Positions 1 to 9,885 are shown, counted from the first letter of the stretch. The stretch: 64,000 nt of DNA from Fontivita pretiosa (GCF_050410795.1 NZ_CP191258.1:2108001-2172000); one strand, 5' to 3'. The notes: generated from the sequence alone by a model not told the origin. A program made the numbers and translations.

Positions 1-2
1 AC

Positions 3-1499
3 GAGGCCTGGATCGCGCACTTCAGCACCGATACCGCCACGGTCAATGTCAACATTGTCGGGTTGTCCATAGTCGAGGGCCGGCCGGATCCGTCCACGGG
101 CTTTCGGTTTACGGCTCACATCTATGACAGCGGCGGCAACGAGCAGCGACCCGAAGCGCTGAACTTTCCCTACAAGGACGAGAACGGCAATCCAATCCTC
201 TACAAGTACTACTATGCGTGGGATCCGCAGGCAGACCGACTGACGACGCGCCTGCTCAATCCCGACGGATCGCTCGTGCAGGAAATCGTGCTCGATGCCG
301 GACCCATCCAGTTCACTCTGAACGCGTTCGGGCTGACGGGTGTGATCACGCCGGGGCAGGATCCGGGCAAGTTCACCGACGTTTTCATCGACGCGACGAC
401 GTACACCATCGCCTCGCCAGCGGCAACACAGTGGAACGTCAACGCCAACGGCAACTGGAGCAACGCCGCCAACTGGACCGGCGGCGTGCCCAACGCGCCG
501 GGCGCCGTGGCCAACTTCGGCTCGGTCATCACCGCCCCGCGAACCGTCACGCTGGATGCCCCGATGACTGTGGGCGTCGTCAACTTCGACAACGCCAACA
601 GCTACACCATCTCCGGCAGCAGCACGCTGACCATCGACGCCACCAGCGGCAACGGGGCGATCAACGTGCTGTCCGGCAGCCACAGCATCGCCGCCCCGAT
701 CCAACTGGCTGACAACACCACCGTGGCGGTCGCTTCCGGCCAGACGCTGTCGGTGCAGCACGTGCGCGGGGCGGGGCTGACGGTCGGCTCCGGCACGATG
801 CGGGTGATCAACAACCTCGCCGCCAACTCGCCCGCCGGCACCAGCCGCGTGGCCACGCTGGCGGTGGGCAGCGGCGCAAGACTGGACCTGAACAACAACA
901 GCCTGATCGTCAACAGCGGCTCGCTGGCGACGGTGACCGCATCGATCAAGTCGGCCCTGGAGAATGGCGGGAACTTCGACTGGCTTGGTCCGGGCATCGG
1001 CTCGACGCAGGCCAATGTCCAGAACACCACCGCCGGCAGCTTCCTGTACGGGCTTGGTGTGGTCCTCAACGACCTGGCTCAGGTCGGTGGCAGCGGGCCG
1101 ATCTACACGAGCTTCGCCGGGCAGACACTCACCGGTAATGAGATCCTGGTGAAGTTCACCTACTTCGGGGATGCCGATCTGAGTGGCTCGATCGACGCGA
1201 CGGACTACTCGCTGATCGACAACGGGTACGTGAACAGCCTCAGTGGCTGGATCAATGGCGACTTTGACTACTCCGGTTCGATTGATGCGACGGACTATGC
1301 CCTGATTGACAACGCCTACGTGAATCAGGCCGGTCCGCTGGCCGAGGCGCTCATTGCCGAGCACGCCCGGATGTTTGGTGGTGAGTACCTGGCGGCGTTG
1401 CGGGCGGTTCAGTCGGGTGTGATTCCCGAGCCGGCATCGCTGGGAATGCTGCTGTTGGGGCTTGTTGGGCTGAAGCGATCACGTCGCTGCGGCAACTGA
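3..1499 (+). CDS. PEP-CTERM exported protein with dockerin-like tail (5' truncated by window edge)
   Basis: The reading frame is open to the left edge of the window, so the real start lies outside; an internal TTG at 63 is not the start. The visible 498 residues contain a beta-strand-repeat region of the autotransporter-associated type (WNVNANGNWSNAANWTGG and following Asn/Ser/Thr-rich strands). Near residues 388-445 there are two Ca-binding dockerin-like loops, GDADLSGSIDATDY and GDFDYSGSIDATDY. The C-terminus is IPEPASLG, then a short hydrophobic stretch, then basic KRSRR: a PEP-CTERM sorting signal read by an exosortase. No exosortase gene is in the window. Predicted to be exported and anchored or released at the surface; substrate unknown. 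Confidence 0.85.
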   Translation, partial: EAWIAHFSTDTATVNVNIVGLSIVEGRPDPSTGFRFTAHIYDSGGNEQRPEALNFPYKDENGNPILYKYYYAWDPQADRLTTRLLNPDGSLVQEIVLDAGPIQFTLNAFGLTGVITPGQDPGKFTDVFIDATTYTIASPAATQWNVNANGNWSNAANWTGGVPNAPGAVANFGSVITAPRTVTLDAPMTVGVVNFDNANSYTISGSSTLTIDATSGNGAINVLSGSHSIAAPIQLADNTTVAVASGQTLSVQHVRGAGLTVGSGTMRVINNLAANSPAGTSRVATLAVGSGARLDLNNNSLIVNSGSLATVTASIKSALENGGNFDWLGPGIGSTQANVQNTTAGSFLYGLGVVLNDLAQVGGSGPIYTSFAGQTLTGNEILVKFTYFGDADLSGSIDATDYSLIDNGYVNSLSGWINGDFDYSGSIDATDYALIDNAYVNQAGPLAEALIAEHARMFGGEYLAALRAVQSGVIPEPASLGMLLLGLVGLKRSRRCGN

Positions 1500-1525
1500 G
1501 CGGAGGAGTTCGTGGCCGCTGCGCG

Positions 1526-3166
1526 CTATCGCCTGACCCGGATGGCGCGCAGCGGCAGCGAGATGGCGTTGAACAGATTGTTGTAGATGTTGACGGTCAT
1601 GAACCTCAGGGCCTCGACGGCCGGGCGTGCTTCCGGTTCGTGAATGCGCGGCAGGAAGACGACGATTGCGGCCAGTCGCATCAGGGCGCTGAGCGCGAAC
1701 AGGACCTCGAAATATCCGATGGGTGCCAGTCCCGGGATGCCGGTATCCCATCGCCAGCCTTCGCCGATCGTCTGCGCGATCAGTCCGGAGCTCAAGCCGC
1801 CCAGCGCGCCGGCGACGTTGCAGACGACGTTGTTGACGGCGAAATAGGTGGTGCTGCCGGTGCCCTCGTTTTCATCGGTCTGAGCAAACTCCATGATCAT
1901 GTTGAAGTGAGCGACTTCGACGCCCGCGTACAGCGCCGCGCCCAGGGCGCCCAAGACATACCCCAGCCAGATCGCGCCCGTATTCATGAAGCACCAGCCG
2001 AAACCAATGGGAACAAAGCCGAGCGAGGCGATGATCAGCACGGGTTTTCGTCCCATGCGATCGACGGCCTTGCCCCAGGCCGAGAGCACCAGCAGTTGCG
2101 CGATGGAAGGTGCAACCAGAAGAATAAGCTGCACCTGCGTGTTGGTGATTCTGAGTTTGTCGATGAGGTAGAGGGTGGCGAACTGCCCCATGAAGCTGAT
2201 GGCAAAGGTCATGGTGGCGGTGAATCCGGAGAACCAGAGGAAGGGTTTGTCGCGCAGGGGTCTGGCGAAGATGGCCAGCAGCGGCTGGGTGTGCGGGACG
2301 GTGGGTTTTCCGGGGATTTTGAGGTAAAGGGCGATGTCGATGACGCCGAAGACGGCGGCGACCATGAAGATGTACCCGCACCAGCGGAGAATGCGCAGCG
2401 GCTCGACGACGCTGGTGGTTGATCCTGCGCCGCCGGTGAGACGATCCAGCACCAGGCCGGTGATGATCGCCGCCGGAATCGCGGTGAAGATTCCGATGCT
2501 GCGTCGTCGGCTGAAGTAATGCCCGCGGATGCGTTCGGGCACGATATCGGCCATCCAACCGAACCACGCCGGACCTCCCAGCGATTGCCCGCAGTAGTTG
2601 AGAAAGACCAGCAGGAGAAAGGCGAGCAGTGCGGCGAATCGGGCGGCCTGTGGGTGGGAATCGGCGCTGGAGACGATCCACAGCGGAACCAGCGCGATCG
2701 GAAACCAGAGCATCCGGTGCAGCAGGTGGGTGATCAGGAAGATGCGTTTGCGTTGTCCGGTCTTGTCGATGATCAGGCTTCCGGGCAGCGAGAGCAGCGC
2801 GGCGATAAAGGGCATGGCCGACAGCAGCCCGAACTGGAAGGGCGAAGCGCCCAGGCTCTGGGCAAAGAGGGTGATGGGAGCGCCGGAGGTGGCCGAGTAG
2901 TAGACCGAGCCGAACAGCCAGGCGACGGTAACGATGGTCAGTGTCCGGCGAAGGCTGTGCCGCCGGGGGCGTGGCTGCAAGAGTCGCTGTATGGGCAGTT
3001 GTTGAAGCGATGGCGCGGTTGGGGCTGGGTCCGCGTATGGGGGCGAAGTGATCGCGGGTCGATCCGTGGCATTCGCCAGGGCCGAGATAAGCCGCTGCGT
3101 TGTTTGTCGTTGCGGGGTCGGATCTGACCGGCCATCCGAGGCCGTGCGTTGGTTCATTGCATCCAT
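1526..3166 (-). CDS. Major facilitator superfamily transporter
   Basis: About 546 residues with many hydrophobic helices, starting around VTVAWLFGSVYYSATSG and running to the C-terminus. The loop GKAVDRMGRKP is the MFS motif A (G-x3-D-R-x-G-R-K), and IIDKTGQRKR is a second related loop. The first 80-90 residues are Thr/Pro/Gln-rich and not membrane-like. The start is uncertain: ATG codons lie at 3181, 3166 and 3157, none with a clear Shine-Dalgarno; longer versions would run into the promoter and leader of the divergent gene at 3447. Substrate cannot be told. The gene converges with the PEP-CTERM gene, 26 bp between stops. Confidence 0.8.
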   Translation of the reverse strand: MDAMNQRTASDGRSDPTPQRQTTQRLISALANATDRPAITSPPYADPAPTAPSLQQLPIQRLLQPRPRRHSLRRTLTIVTVAWLFGSVYYSATSGAPITLFAQSLGASPFQFGLLSAMPFIAALLSLPGSLIIDKTGQRKRIFLITHLLHRMLWFPIALVPLWIVSSADSHPQAARFAALLAFLLLVFLNYCGQSLGGPAWFGWMADIVPERIRGHYFSRRRSIGIFTAIPAAIITGLVLDRLTGGAGSTTSVVEPLRILRWCGYIFMVAAVFGVIDIALYLKIPGKPTVPHTQPLLAIFARPLRDKPFLWFSGFTATMTFAISFMGQFATLYLIDKLRITNTQVQLILLVAPSIAQLLVLSAWGKAVDRMGRKPVLIIASLGFVPIGFGWCFMNTGAIWLGYVLGALGAALYAGVEVAHFNMIMEFAQTDENEGTGSTTYFAVNNVVCNVAGALGGLSSGLIAQTIGEGWRWDTGIPGLAPIGYFEVLFALSALMRLAAIVVFLPRIHEPEARPAVEALRFMTVNIYNNLFNAISLPLRAIRVRR

Positions 3167-3446
3167 AACAAGGCCGACCATCGTCGCCAGGCAATTGGCG
3201 GTGTGCAAGGTATGGGCTTTGCACTGTTGGCCAATGGCCCGGCGAGTGCGTCGCAATGCCGTGGCGGGCGCAATGAATTTGACCGTTGTGCGATGTACGC
3301 CGCAAGGGGCATGATGACAAGAACGTGAATCAGGCGTGTGACCGGCGTGCGCATGGTGCGCAGCTCCGGGATGCCGCCACAAACAGTTGGTCTGAATGTG
3401 CAGGGTGCTTTCGGGCTGCGGGAATCCACACCGAAAGGAGTACGTC

Positions 3447-4379
3447 ATGCGTACAGATCGTTGTTTATTTCTCGCCGCCGCGATTGCACTGGGTGGCATC
3501 GCCGTTCCGGGAACGGCATCGGGGCAGGATCCTCAGCCCGGCCCGGCCGAACGTGCCGGGCAACGGATGGATCGCGCCGCCGATCGCGCCGGGCAGGCGA
3601 TGCAGGCCACCACCCAACCCGGCGAGGCGTTGGCGCCGGACGCCGAGGACATCCGTGAAACCCTCAAGTCGGTGACGCATGCGGCGTTCACCAAAGGCGG
3701 GTTTGACGACCTGGTCGAGCGGTTCGTCGATGCCGACCGCAATCGCCTGGGCCAGGATGGCTTCCCCGAGCGCGAACACCAGACACTGGATGGTCGGATC
3801 GCACAGCTTCAGAAGGACTGGAAGGCCAAGTATGACCAGGACTTCAAGATGGGCGACAAGGAGGACGTGTTCACGGCGTCGTTCGCGCAGATCATCCAGA
3901 GCGAAATTGGGGCAGGCGCGCGGCTGGCGGGTGAGCGGACGCCAGCCGAGCCGGGTGCCGAGCCGCGCGTTGATGCGCCGCGACCACGTGACGACAGCCA
4001 GCGGCTGGGTGGCGGGGACACCAACCGTGAACCGGGACGCAACATCGCCACTGTGACGATTCCCGCCGGACATGGCCTGCCGGAGCTGCGCGTCCCGCTG
4101 ATCCATGAGTTCCCGGATGTCTGGCGGATCGATGTCCCGGACAACTACTCGGCCCAGCAGTTGCACGACAACCTGCTGAAGCATCTGACGATGTTCAACG
4201 AGCAGAAGGACCAGTGGCCGAACGATCCGAACGAAGCGTATCGGGCGGCGGCGCATCACGTGCTGGCGGCGGTGATGAACGTCGATGCCACCGAGGGCGG
4301 GCAGGGAATGGAGGGCGGTTTGATGCCGCGGCAGCCGCAGCAGGCGCCCGGCGGCACGGTGCCTCCGGCCAACCGCTGA
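3447..4379 (+). CDS. Exported protein of unknown function
   Basis: 310 residues. The start at 3447 is chosen because AAAGGAG ends 6 bases upstream and because it opens a clean signal peptide (MRTDRCLFLAAAIALGG, cleavage likely after TASG). The mature part is charged, rich in Ala, Arg, Pro and Gln, with a soluble helical middle and a low-complexity Pro/Gly/Gln tail. I recognise no domain. It is a single-gene unit: divergent from the MFS gene and followed at once by a strong hairpin. Confidence 0.75.
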   Translation: MRTDRCLFLAAAIALGGIAVPGTASGQDPQPGPAERAGQRMDRAADRAGQAMQATTQPGEALAPDAEDIRETLKSVTHAAFTKGGFDDLVERFVDADRNRLGQDGFPEREHQTLDGRIAQLQKDWKAKYDQDFKMGDKEDVFTASFAQIIQSEIGAGARLAGERTPAEPGAEPRVDAPRPRDDSQRLGGGDTNREPGRNIATVTIPAGHGLPELRVPLIHEFPDVWRIDVPDNYSAQQLHDNLLKHLTMFNEQKDQWPNDPNEAYRAAAHHVLAAVMNVDATEGGQGMEGGLMPRQPQQAPGGTVPPANR

Positions 4380-4403
4380 TCACGCTGCCATGATCGCTTG
4401 CAA

Positions 4404-4452
4404 GGCAACACCAGGCCCGGGGAGCTGACTCTCCGGGCCTGGTTGTTGTCCT
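4404..4452 (+). terminator. Strong hairpin after the exported-protein gene
   Basis: Arms of about 16 bp (AACACCAGGCCCGGGGAG against CTCTCCGGGCCTGGTTGTT, nearly fully paired) with a 4-base loop, 25 bp after the stop. The T tail is weak (GTTGTTGTC), so it could work in both directions, also for the convergent rsmG gene. Confidence 0.7.
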
Positions 4453-4471
4453 GCGTTTGTCTTGTGCCGAT

Positions 4472-5212
4472 TCACCGGGCGGCGTCGCGCTTGCCCAGGG
4501 GCCTGCCACCGGTAGCGGTCGGATCACGAGGAAATCGGGGATCGGTGCTGGCGATCTTGGGGATCTCGACGATGACATGATGTTCGGTGCCGGGCAGGGC
4601 GACGGGATGCACGACGGGCTGGCCGCCACCGAGCAGGCGGATGGCCTGGGCGGCGGCGGGAAGCTCGTCGGCGATCTTGGCGCCCTTCATGGCCAGCACC
4701 TTGCCACCCCGCCGCGCCAGCGGCAGGCACCACTCGGCCAGCCAGGCCAGTTGCCCCACGGCACGGGCGGCAACCACGTCGAAGGATTCGCGGCGATCGG
4801 TTCGAGCCACCTCTTCGGCCCGCGCATCGGCCACCTGGACATTGTGCAGTCCCAGCTCGCGTGCCGCGTCGCGCAGGAAGGCGGCCTTTTTTTTCGTCGA
4901 TTCGATCAGCACGACCTGCGCGTCGGGGCGGACAATCGCCAGGGGGATGCCCGGCACCCCCCCGCCGCTGCCCACGTCCGCCAGACAAAAGGCTCCTGCC
5001 GGCAGGAATGGCAGCAGAGTCAAGGCGTCGGCGACATGAAAGATTTCGGCGGCGGAGCGGTCGGTGATGCGCGTGAGGTTCATTCGCCGGGCGTTGGCGT
5101 CCAGAAGCAGATCCAGGTAGTGCGTCAACCTGGCGTGCTGCTCGGGGCTGAGCGTCAGCGACGCTCGCGAGGCCAATTCGGACCAGAGCGGGTGGATCAA
5201 CGGTTGTTGCAT
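4472..5212 (-). CDS. rsmG: 16S rRNA (guanine527-N7)-methyltransferase RsmG
   Basis: 246 residues, slightly longer than the usual 205-240. It methylates N7 of G527 of 16S rRNA in the 30S subunit with S-adenosylmethionine. The Rossmann motif I is ADVGSGGGVPGIPLAI (residues 78-93), followed by LIESTKKKAAFLRD and the family motif ARAVGQLAWLAEW. MNLTRITD near residue 44 is the family N-terminal signature. ATG at 5212 is the only good start; the longer frame upstream runs antisense to the FkbM gene. Divergent from that gene and with no partner such as parA/parB. Confidence 0.95.
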   Translation of the reverse strand: MQQPLIHPLWSELASRASLTLSPEQHARLTHYLDLLLDANARRMNLTRITDRSAAEIFHVADALTLLPFLPAGAFCLADVGSGGGVPGIPLAIVRPDAQVVLIESTKKKAAFLRDAARELGLHNVQVADARAEEVARTDRRESFDVVAARAVGQLAWLAEWCLPLARRGGKVLAMKGAKIADELPAAAQAIRLLGGGQPVVHPVALPGTEHHVIVEIPKIASTDPRFPRDPTATGGRPLGKRDAAR

Positions 5213-5295
5213 CGTCGGTTCGGTGCCGGGCTGTCCGGCGGCGCGGTTTTTCCGGACCGCTGCATCGTAGTCGATGCTGGTCGGCGGTCGCGAGT

Positions 5296-5322
5296 AGGCT
5301 ACAAAAATATACTTTATTTTGC
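5296..5322. promoter_or_regulatory. AT-rich promoter-like patch between rsmG and the FkbM gene
   Basis: The only clearly AT-rich run in the spacer (ACAAAAATATACTTTATTTT). It contains TATACT at 5308-5313, a good -10 match for the rightward gene, but no recognisable -35 at the right distance. Confidence 0.3.
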
Positions 5323-5374
5323 GCAGATCCCGGGGTGACAGCCGCAGCGGAATTCCCCATAATCCCTGCCCACC

Positions 5375-6325
5375 ATGAGTTCGCCGAATCGCGCCGGGGA
5401 TACCGTCGCAGACCCCGCGGTATCCACCGGAATCATCGACAGGAGGTCGAAGGCGCATCCGGCGTCCGCATCGGCGTCGGCATCGGTTCTGTCCGATGCG
5501 CTGTATCGGATGAAGCAGCGGGTACGATCCGGACCTGCGCGAACGATCGCGCATCGGACCGGTCTGCTGGGCGCCGGTCGCGCCATCTACAACCGGATGC
5601 TGCTGCGCCGCGGCATCGCGCGGCGGGAAATCTGCGGACAAGTGCTGGATTTTGTCGTGCGCAGCCGCTTCGAGATCACTGAGATCGACGGACTGTTTGA
5701 GGAGCGCGCGTTCATCGACCGCTGCCTGAATTGCCTGCGCGACGGCGATGTGCTGTTCGACGTGGGAGCCAACATCGGGATCGTGTCGCTGGCGGCGGCG
5801 CGACGCGCCGAGGGGATGCGGGACGTGACGGTCCACGCCTTTGAGCCGGAGCCGGGAAATCTGCGTCGCCTTCAGGACAACATCGAGCTCAACGAGCTGT
5901 TCACGGTGAATGTCGAGCCGGTGGCGTTGGGCCGGCAGCCCGGACACGCCGAGCTGTATCTTGCCGAAGGCGAATTCGCCGGCGGGTCGCACGCGATTGC
6001 GCCCACGCCCGCGACCGGCGGCCGCTCGATCCGCATCGAGCTGGACAGCGTGGACAACCGCGCCCGCGTGGGCGAGGCGGTTCCGACGGTGATGAAGATC
6101 GACGTGGAAGGCGCCGAGATGGAGGTGCTGCTGGGCGCCGAGCGGACGATCCTGGCAGGGCGGGTGCGAGAGTTGTTCATCGAAGTTCACGTCGGCCGGA
6201 TTTTCACGGAGGGATTCGACCCGCAGCGGTTGCAGTCGTGGCTGGAGGCTCGCGACTTCGAGCTGGTCTGGTCGCGTCCGCGCGGGACCGAGATCCACCA
6301 GCATTACGTGTTGAAGGGTTGTTGA
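5375..6325 (+). CDS. FkbM family SAM-dependent methyltransferase
   Basis: 316 residues. The first ~100 residues are basic and unlike the family. Motif I is VLFDVGANIGIVSLAA (residues 126-141), then HAFEPEPGNLRRLQDNIELN, and the family-defining KIDVEGAEMEVLLGAE. FkbM enzymes O-methylate sugars or polyketides; here the substrate is unknown, and surface-glycan methylation is plausible in a genome so rich in surface proteins. Start ATG at 5375 has no good Shine-Dalgarno; the ATG at residue 46 (MKQRVRSG) is an alternative. Divergent from rsmG across an AT-rich 160-bp spacer. Confidence 0.85.
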   Translation: MSSPNRAGDTVADPAVSTGIIDRRSKAHPASASASASVLSDALYRMKQRVRSGPARTIAHRTGLLGAGRAIYNRMLLRRGIARREICGQVLDFVVRSRFEITEIDGLFEERAFIDRCLNCLRDGDVLFDVGANIGIVSLAAARRAEGMRDVTVHAFEPEPGNLRRLQDNIELNELFTVNVEPVALGRQPGHAELYLAEGEFAGGSHAIAPTPATGGRSIRIELDSVDNRARVGEAVPTVMKIDVEGAEMEVLLGAERTILAGRVRELFIEVHVGRIFTEGFDPQRLQSWLEARDFELVWSRPRGTEIHQHYVLKGC

Positions 6326-6373
6326 GTGATCGACGCAGGCATCGCCTGCCGCAGGGGCGATGAGACCGATAAC

Positions 6374-6402
6374 GCCCGCGCGGATTGCCGCGCGGGCTTT
6401 TT
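6374..6402 (+). terminator. Intrinsic terminator of the FkbM gene
   Basis: Perfect 10-bp stem (GCCCGCGCGG with CCGCGCGGGC), 4-base loop, then TTTTT. It lies 48 bp after the stop. Confidence 0.9.
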
Positions 6403-6756
6403 CATGCGCGTCGCGCGTCGCGTGGCTGCCGCTCCGATCATACCGGTCGTATCGATCCGCATCTGAATAGTCCGATAGTCTGCCGCCGCACAGCACAGTG
6501 CGGGGCATTTTCGCGTCGAAAATCACTGCCTGGCCATTAAGTGCGCGCCGAGCCGCTCCGATCTCCAAGCGGGAGATTGGGAGAAATGGCCTGAACAGGG
6601 TCTTTGCGGCAGACGGGGAAGATTTGCCTCGGCCGCGTGCGCCGGTCCCACCCAGCCATCCCCCAACTCCATCGCAGCCCCGCCGCGAGTTGTGATCGCG
6701 GGTCCTGCCGCCAGCGGGACGGGAACTGCTGGTTTTTTGTTCAAGGAGTGCGGGAG
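6403..6756. other. Non-coding leader before the NPCBM surface protein
   Basis: About 350 bp without a supportable gene. It holds a 6-bp hairpin (CCGCAC/GTGCGG, 6486-6503) and a perfect 17-bp palindrome at 6507-6523. The open frames here are continuations of frames that are antisense to neighbours. Confidence 0.5.
6507..6523. promoter_or_regulatory. Palindrome, possible operator
   Basis: ATTTTCG-CGT-CGAAAAT, perfect 7-bp half-sites with a 3-bp spacer, AT-rich inside a GC-rich region, 234 bp before the start of the surface-protein gene. It could be a regulator site; no regulator is identified. Confidence 0.35.
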
Positions 6757-9700
6757 ATGCGTCGTAGCAACAAGCCCCCACGGCACCACAGCAGCATCAG
6801 CAAAACGGGCAAAACAGGCACAGGCAGGCGTCGGCGCGCGCCGGGGTCGGGCCAGCCGGCACTGCGCTCGGCGGTGGCGTTCGAGTCGCTGGAGCTGCGG
6901 CAACTGATGGCGACGGTGAACGTCAACGACTACGGCGCCACGCCCAACGACGGGCGCGACGACTCGGCCGCCATCAACGCCGCCATCCGCGCTTCGGGCG
7001 CCGGCGACATCATCCAGTTTGGCAATGGCATCTACACGATCGGCGAAGATCTTGAAGCGCGCGGCGAAGGACGCATCTATCAGGGCAGCGGCAACACCAC
7101 TCTCCAGGCCACACGCGGATACATCTTTCACGTGGCCGTGGACAACGCCACGTTCCGCAATCTGATCCTGGATGGTCCGGGGATCCAGCTCGAGCGCGCT
7201 GGCGGGGGAATGAACAGCAACATCGTCATCGACAACAACGAATTCCGCGTCCGCTCGTATCGCGCGCCCAACGGAAGCTGGTGGTGGAACGGCGTGGAGT
7301 TCACCACCGGCCTGCGGAACAGCCAGATCACCAACAACCGCTTCACGAGCATCGCCGGGGACAACGGCATCTTCGGGTATTACTGGGACAATCTGCGGAT
7401 CGCCAACAACGAGTTCCTCAACGGCAACGAGGGAATTCATGTCATCGATCACAGCGACAACAGCCGCAATCTGCTGATCGAGCAGAACTACTTTGCGTAC
7501 CTGAGGCGGATGGGGATCGAGTATCAGGGTGGAGGGCACAACACGATCATCCAGGACAACTTCTACGAGAAGCCTGTGATGAGCGGCAACTTCCACGACA
7601 ATGACAGCACGTTTGCCTACTCGATCATCGCCGACCGGTCGGTGGGCACGATCGTCCGCCGCAATACCAGCATCGCGCCCGAGCGTCCGGACGGGACGGG
7701 CGTGCGTGTAATCTTCGAGATCGGCGGCGACAATGCCCTGATCGAGGACAACTACTCGGTGGGGGGCAATCACGTGGTTGCCGCCAACGACTTTCTGGGC
7801 AGCACGTCGGTGCTGGTGCGAAACAACCGGTTCGTGGGATACCGGATCGGTCCCAGCGGTCGGAACCTGACGTCGATCAACAATGGCCCGGACGTTCAGC
7901 TCACGTGGGACATCAACCGTGGGCGGCCGGGACCCAACCGTCGATTCGGCGGGACGGGAGCCGACAACAACCCGCCCGTCGGCGAGCCGACGGACCCGAC
8001 GACTCCCAAGCCCACCGTCGTGGCGCCGGCGCGGCTCCAGGCGATTCTGACCGACAGCGGCTCGGTGCTGCTGAGCTGGCGCGATCAGTCCGCCGACGAG
8101 CAGGGGTTCAAGATCGAGCGGTCCGGCGACGGCGGCGCGACCTGGGAGCAGATCGCCACCGTCAGCGCAAACAGGAACAGCTACGTCACGGCGGCGCAAT
8201 CGCTGGGGATCAAGCGCGTCTACAGCTATCGCGTGCGCTCGTACAACGCCAACGGGGACTCGGCGTACACCAACGTCGCCACGCCCGTGCCCATTGGCGT
8301 GCGGCGCGTGCAGGGCGTGACGTATCTTTCGGACCTGCGATGGACGAAGATGGTGAACCATCCCGGGCAAGGCTCGGCCGAACGCGACCGCAGCAACGGC
8401 GAGCTGTTTGACGGAGACGGGCGGATCATCTCGCTTCGCGGCAGGACCTACGAGAAGGGGATCGGCGTGCACGCCGGCTCGGAGATCCGCTACGCGCTGG
8501 ACGGCAAGTACACGACGTTTCTGGCGGACATCGGGCTGGACGACGAGACGGCCGGCGCCGGCTCGGTCATCTTCGAAGTCTGGGCCGACGGAGCCAGGCT
8601 CTACAGCAGCGGCGTAGTCAACGGCTCGGATCCGATCCAGAGCGTGAACGTCAACGTCAGCGGCAAGCGCGAGCTGGTGCTGATCGTCAGGGACAACGGG
8701 TCGGACTTCTGGGACCACGCCGACTGGGCCAACGCGCGGCTGGTGCGCGCGATTTCCTCGCCGCGGCCGGTGGAACCGCGTCCCGATCCGCAGCCGAACC
8801 CGGGCGGCGATCCGACCGACGGCGTGGAACCCCCGCCGGTCGTGCCCATCGAAGGCTCGGTCTATCTGAGCGACATCCGGTGGCAACGCGTTCACGGCGA
8901 AGCCGAGCTGGACCGCAGCAGCGGAACGATCATGTCCTCGACGGACGGCGGGGTGATCACGCTCAACGGCACGCGCTACGCCAAGGGCCTGGGCGTGCAC
9001 TCCACCAGCAGGATCCTGTACAACCTGGACGGCAAGTACTCCACGTTCATCAGCGACATCGGGCTGGACGACGCGGTTGGAAGGCTCGGATCGGTCGTGT
9101 TCCAGGTCTGGGCCGACGGAGCTAAGCTCTACGACAGCGGCCGAATGACCGGCGCCAGCGCGACTAAAACAATCAGCATAGACGTGGCCGGGAAAAAGCA
9201 GATGTGGCTGGTGGTTGACCGTGGCGGCGACGACCGGCACTCGGACCAGGCGAACTGGGCTGGTGCGAGGCTGACGCTGGCGCGCAAGACCGTCGCCGCC
9301 GCCCCGCGCCCCACCGGTGGCGAGAATCGCCCCGCCCCCACGCCAGCGCCGACCAGGCCGACGGCGCCAGCGGGCGGATCCGACGTCACCTACCTCAGCC
9401 ATCTGCCGATCGTCAACCAGACCAACACCCGCGGTCCGGTCGAAATCGACTCCAGCGTGGGACAGGTAGGGATCGACGACGGCCGAACCATCACGCTCAA
9501 TGGCGTCCGCTACACGCGCGGCATCGGCACGCACTCGGACTCGAAGCTGGTGTACAACCTGGCCGGGCAGTATACGACGTTCATCACCGACCTGGGGATC
9601 GACGACGAAGTGGGCAACCGCGGATCGGTGGTGTTTGAGATCTGGACGGACGGGACCAGAGTCTTTGACTCCGGACGAGTCACCGGGGCCAGCGCGACGC

Positions 9701-9822
9701 AGACGGCGGTGGTCAACGTAGCGGGCAAGAGCCAGCTCTGGCTGGTCGTCCGCAGCGCCGGCGACGGCTACGACAGCGACCACGCCGACTGGGCCGGGGC
9801 ACGGCTGCTCAAGGCGGCATGA
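6757..9822 (+). CDS. Secreted beta-helix / fibronectin III / triple NPCBM surface protein
   Basis: 1021 residues. ATG at 6757 has AAGGAG 8 bases upstream. The long basic N-terminus ends in FESLELRQLMA (residues 42-52), a LEPR-XLL-type planctomycete export motif. Next comes a right-handed parallel beta-helix of the pectate-lyase superfamily (DYGATPNDGRDDSAAINAA; many N-N-F/Y ladders) to about residue 410, a fibronectin type III domain (about 423-515), then three NPCBM carbohydrate-binding modules (about 521-665, 700-845, 877-1021) joined by Pro-rich linkers. Each module repeats YLSDLRW..., KGIGVHAGSEI and D(I/L)G(L/I)DDE. Likely binds or cuts an extracellular polysaccharide. No catalytic residues of a named lyase family could be assigned. 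Confidence 0.85.
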   Translation: MRRSNKPPRHHSSISKTGKTGTGRRRRAPGSGQPALRSAVAFESLELRQLMATVNVNDYGATPNDGRDDSAAINAAIRASGAGDIIQFGNGIYTIGEDLEARGEGRIYQGSGNTTLQATRGYIFHVAVDNATFRNLILDGPGIQLERAGGGMNSNIVIDNNEFRVRSYRAPNGSWWWNGVEFTTGLRNSQITNNRFTSIAGDNGIFGYYWDNLRIANNEFLNGNEGIHVIDHSDNSRNLLIEQNYFAYLRRMGIEYQGGGHNTIIQDNFYEKPVMSGNFHDNDSTFAYSIIADRSVGTIVRRNTSIAPERPDGTGVRVIFEIGGDNALIEDNYSVGGNHVVAANDFLGSTSVLVRNNRFVGYRIGPSGRNLTSINNGPDVQLTWDINRGRPGPNRRFGGTGADNNPPVGEPTDPTTPKPTVVAPARLQAILTDSGSVLLSWRDQSADEQGFKIERSGDGGATWEQIATVSANRNSYVTAAQSLGIKRVYSYRVRSYNANGDSAYTNVATPVPIGVRRVQGVTYLSDLRWTKMVNHPGQGSAERDRSNGELFDGDGRIISLRGRTYEKGIGVHAGSEIRYALDGKYTTFLADIGLDDETAGAGSVIFEVWADGARLYSSGVVNGSDPIQSVNVNVSGKRELVLIVRDNGSDFWDHADWANARLVRAISSPRPVEPRPDPQPNPGGDPTDGVEPPPVVPIEGSVYLSDIRWQRVHGEAELDRSSGTIMSSTDGGVITLNGTRYAKGLGVHSTSRILYNLDGKYSTFISDIGLDDAVGRLGSVVFQVWADGAKLYDSGRMTGASATKTISIDVAGKKQMWLVVDRGGDDRHSDQANWAGARLTLARKTVAAAPRPTGGENRPAPTPAPTRPTAPAGGSDVTYLSHLPIVNQTNTRGPVEIDSSVGQVGIDDGRTITLNGVRYTRGIGTHSDSKLVYNLAGQYTTFITDLGIDDEVGNRGSVVFEIWTDGTRVFDSGRVTGASATQTAVVNVAGKSQLWLVVRSAGDGYDSDHADWAGARLLKAA

Positions 9823-9885
9823 ACCGGCTGATCGGCTGGACGCACGCGGCTTGATCGGGCCGCAGCGCAGGGGATAATCCTGATC

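Noticed and set aside
63..65. TTG as start of the first gene
   Set aside because: The frame is open to the window edge with protein-like sequence (EAWIAHFSTDTATV), so the gene starts outside.
5213..6781. Long upstream extension of the rsmG frame
   Set aside because: It runs antisense through the FkbM gene; RsmG homology begins at the ATG at 5212.
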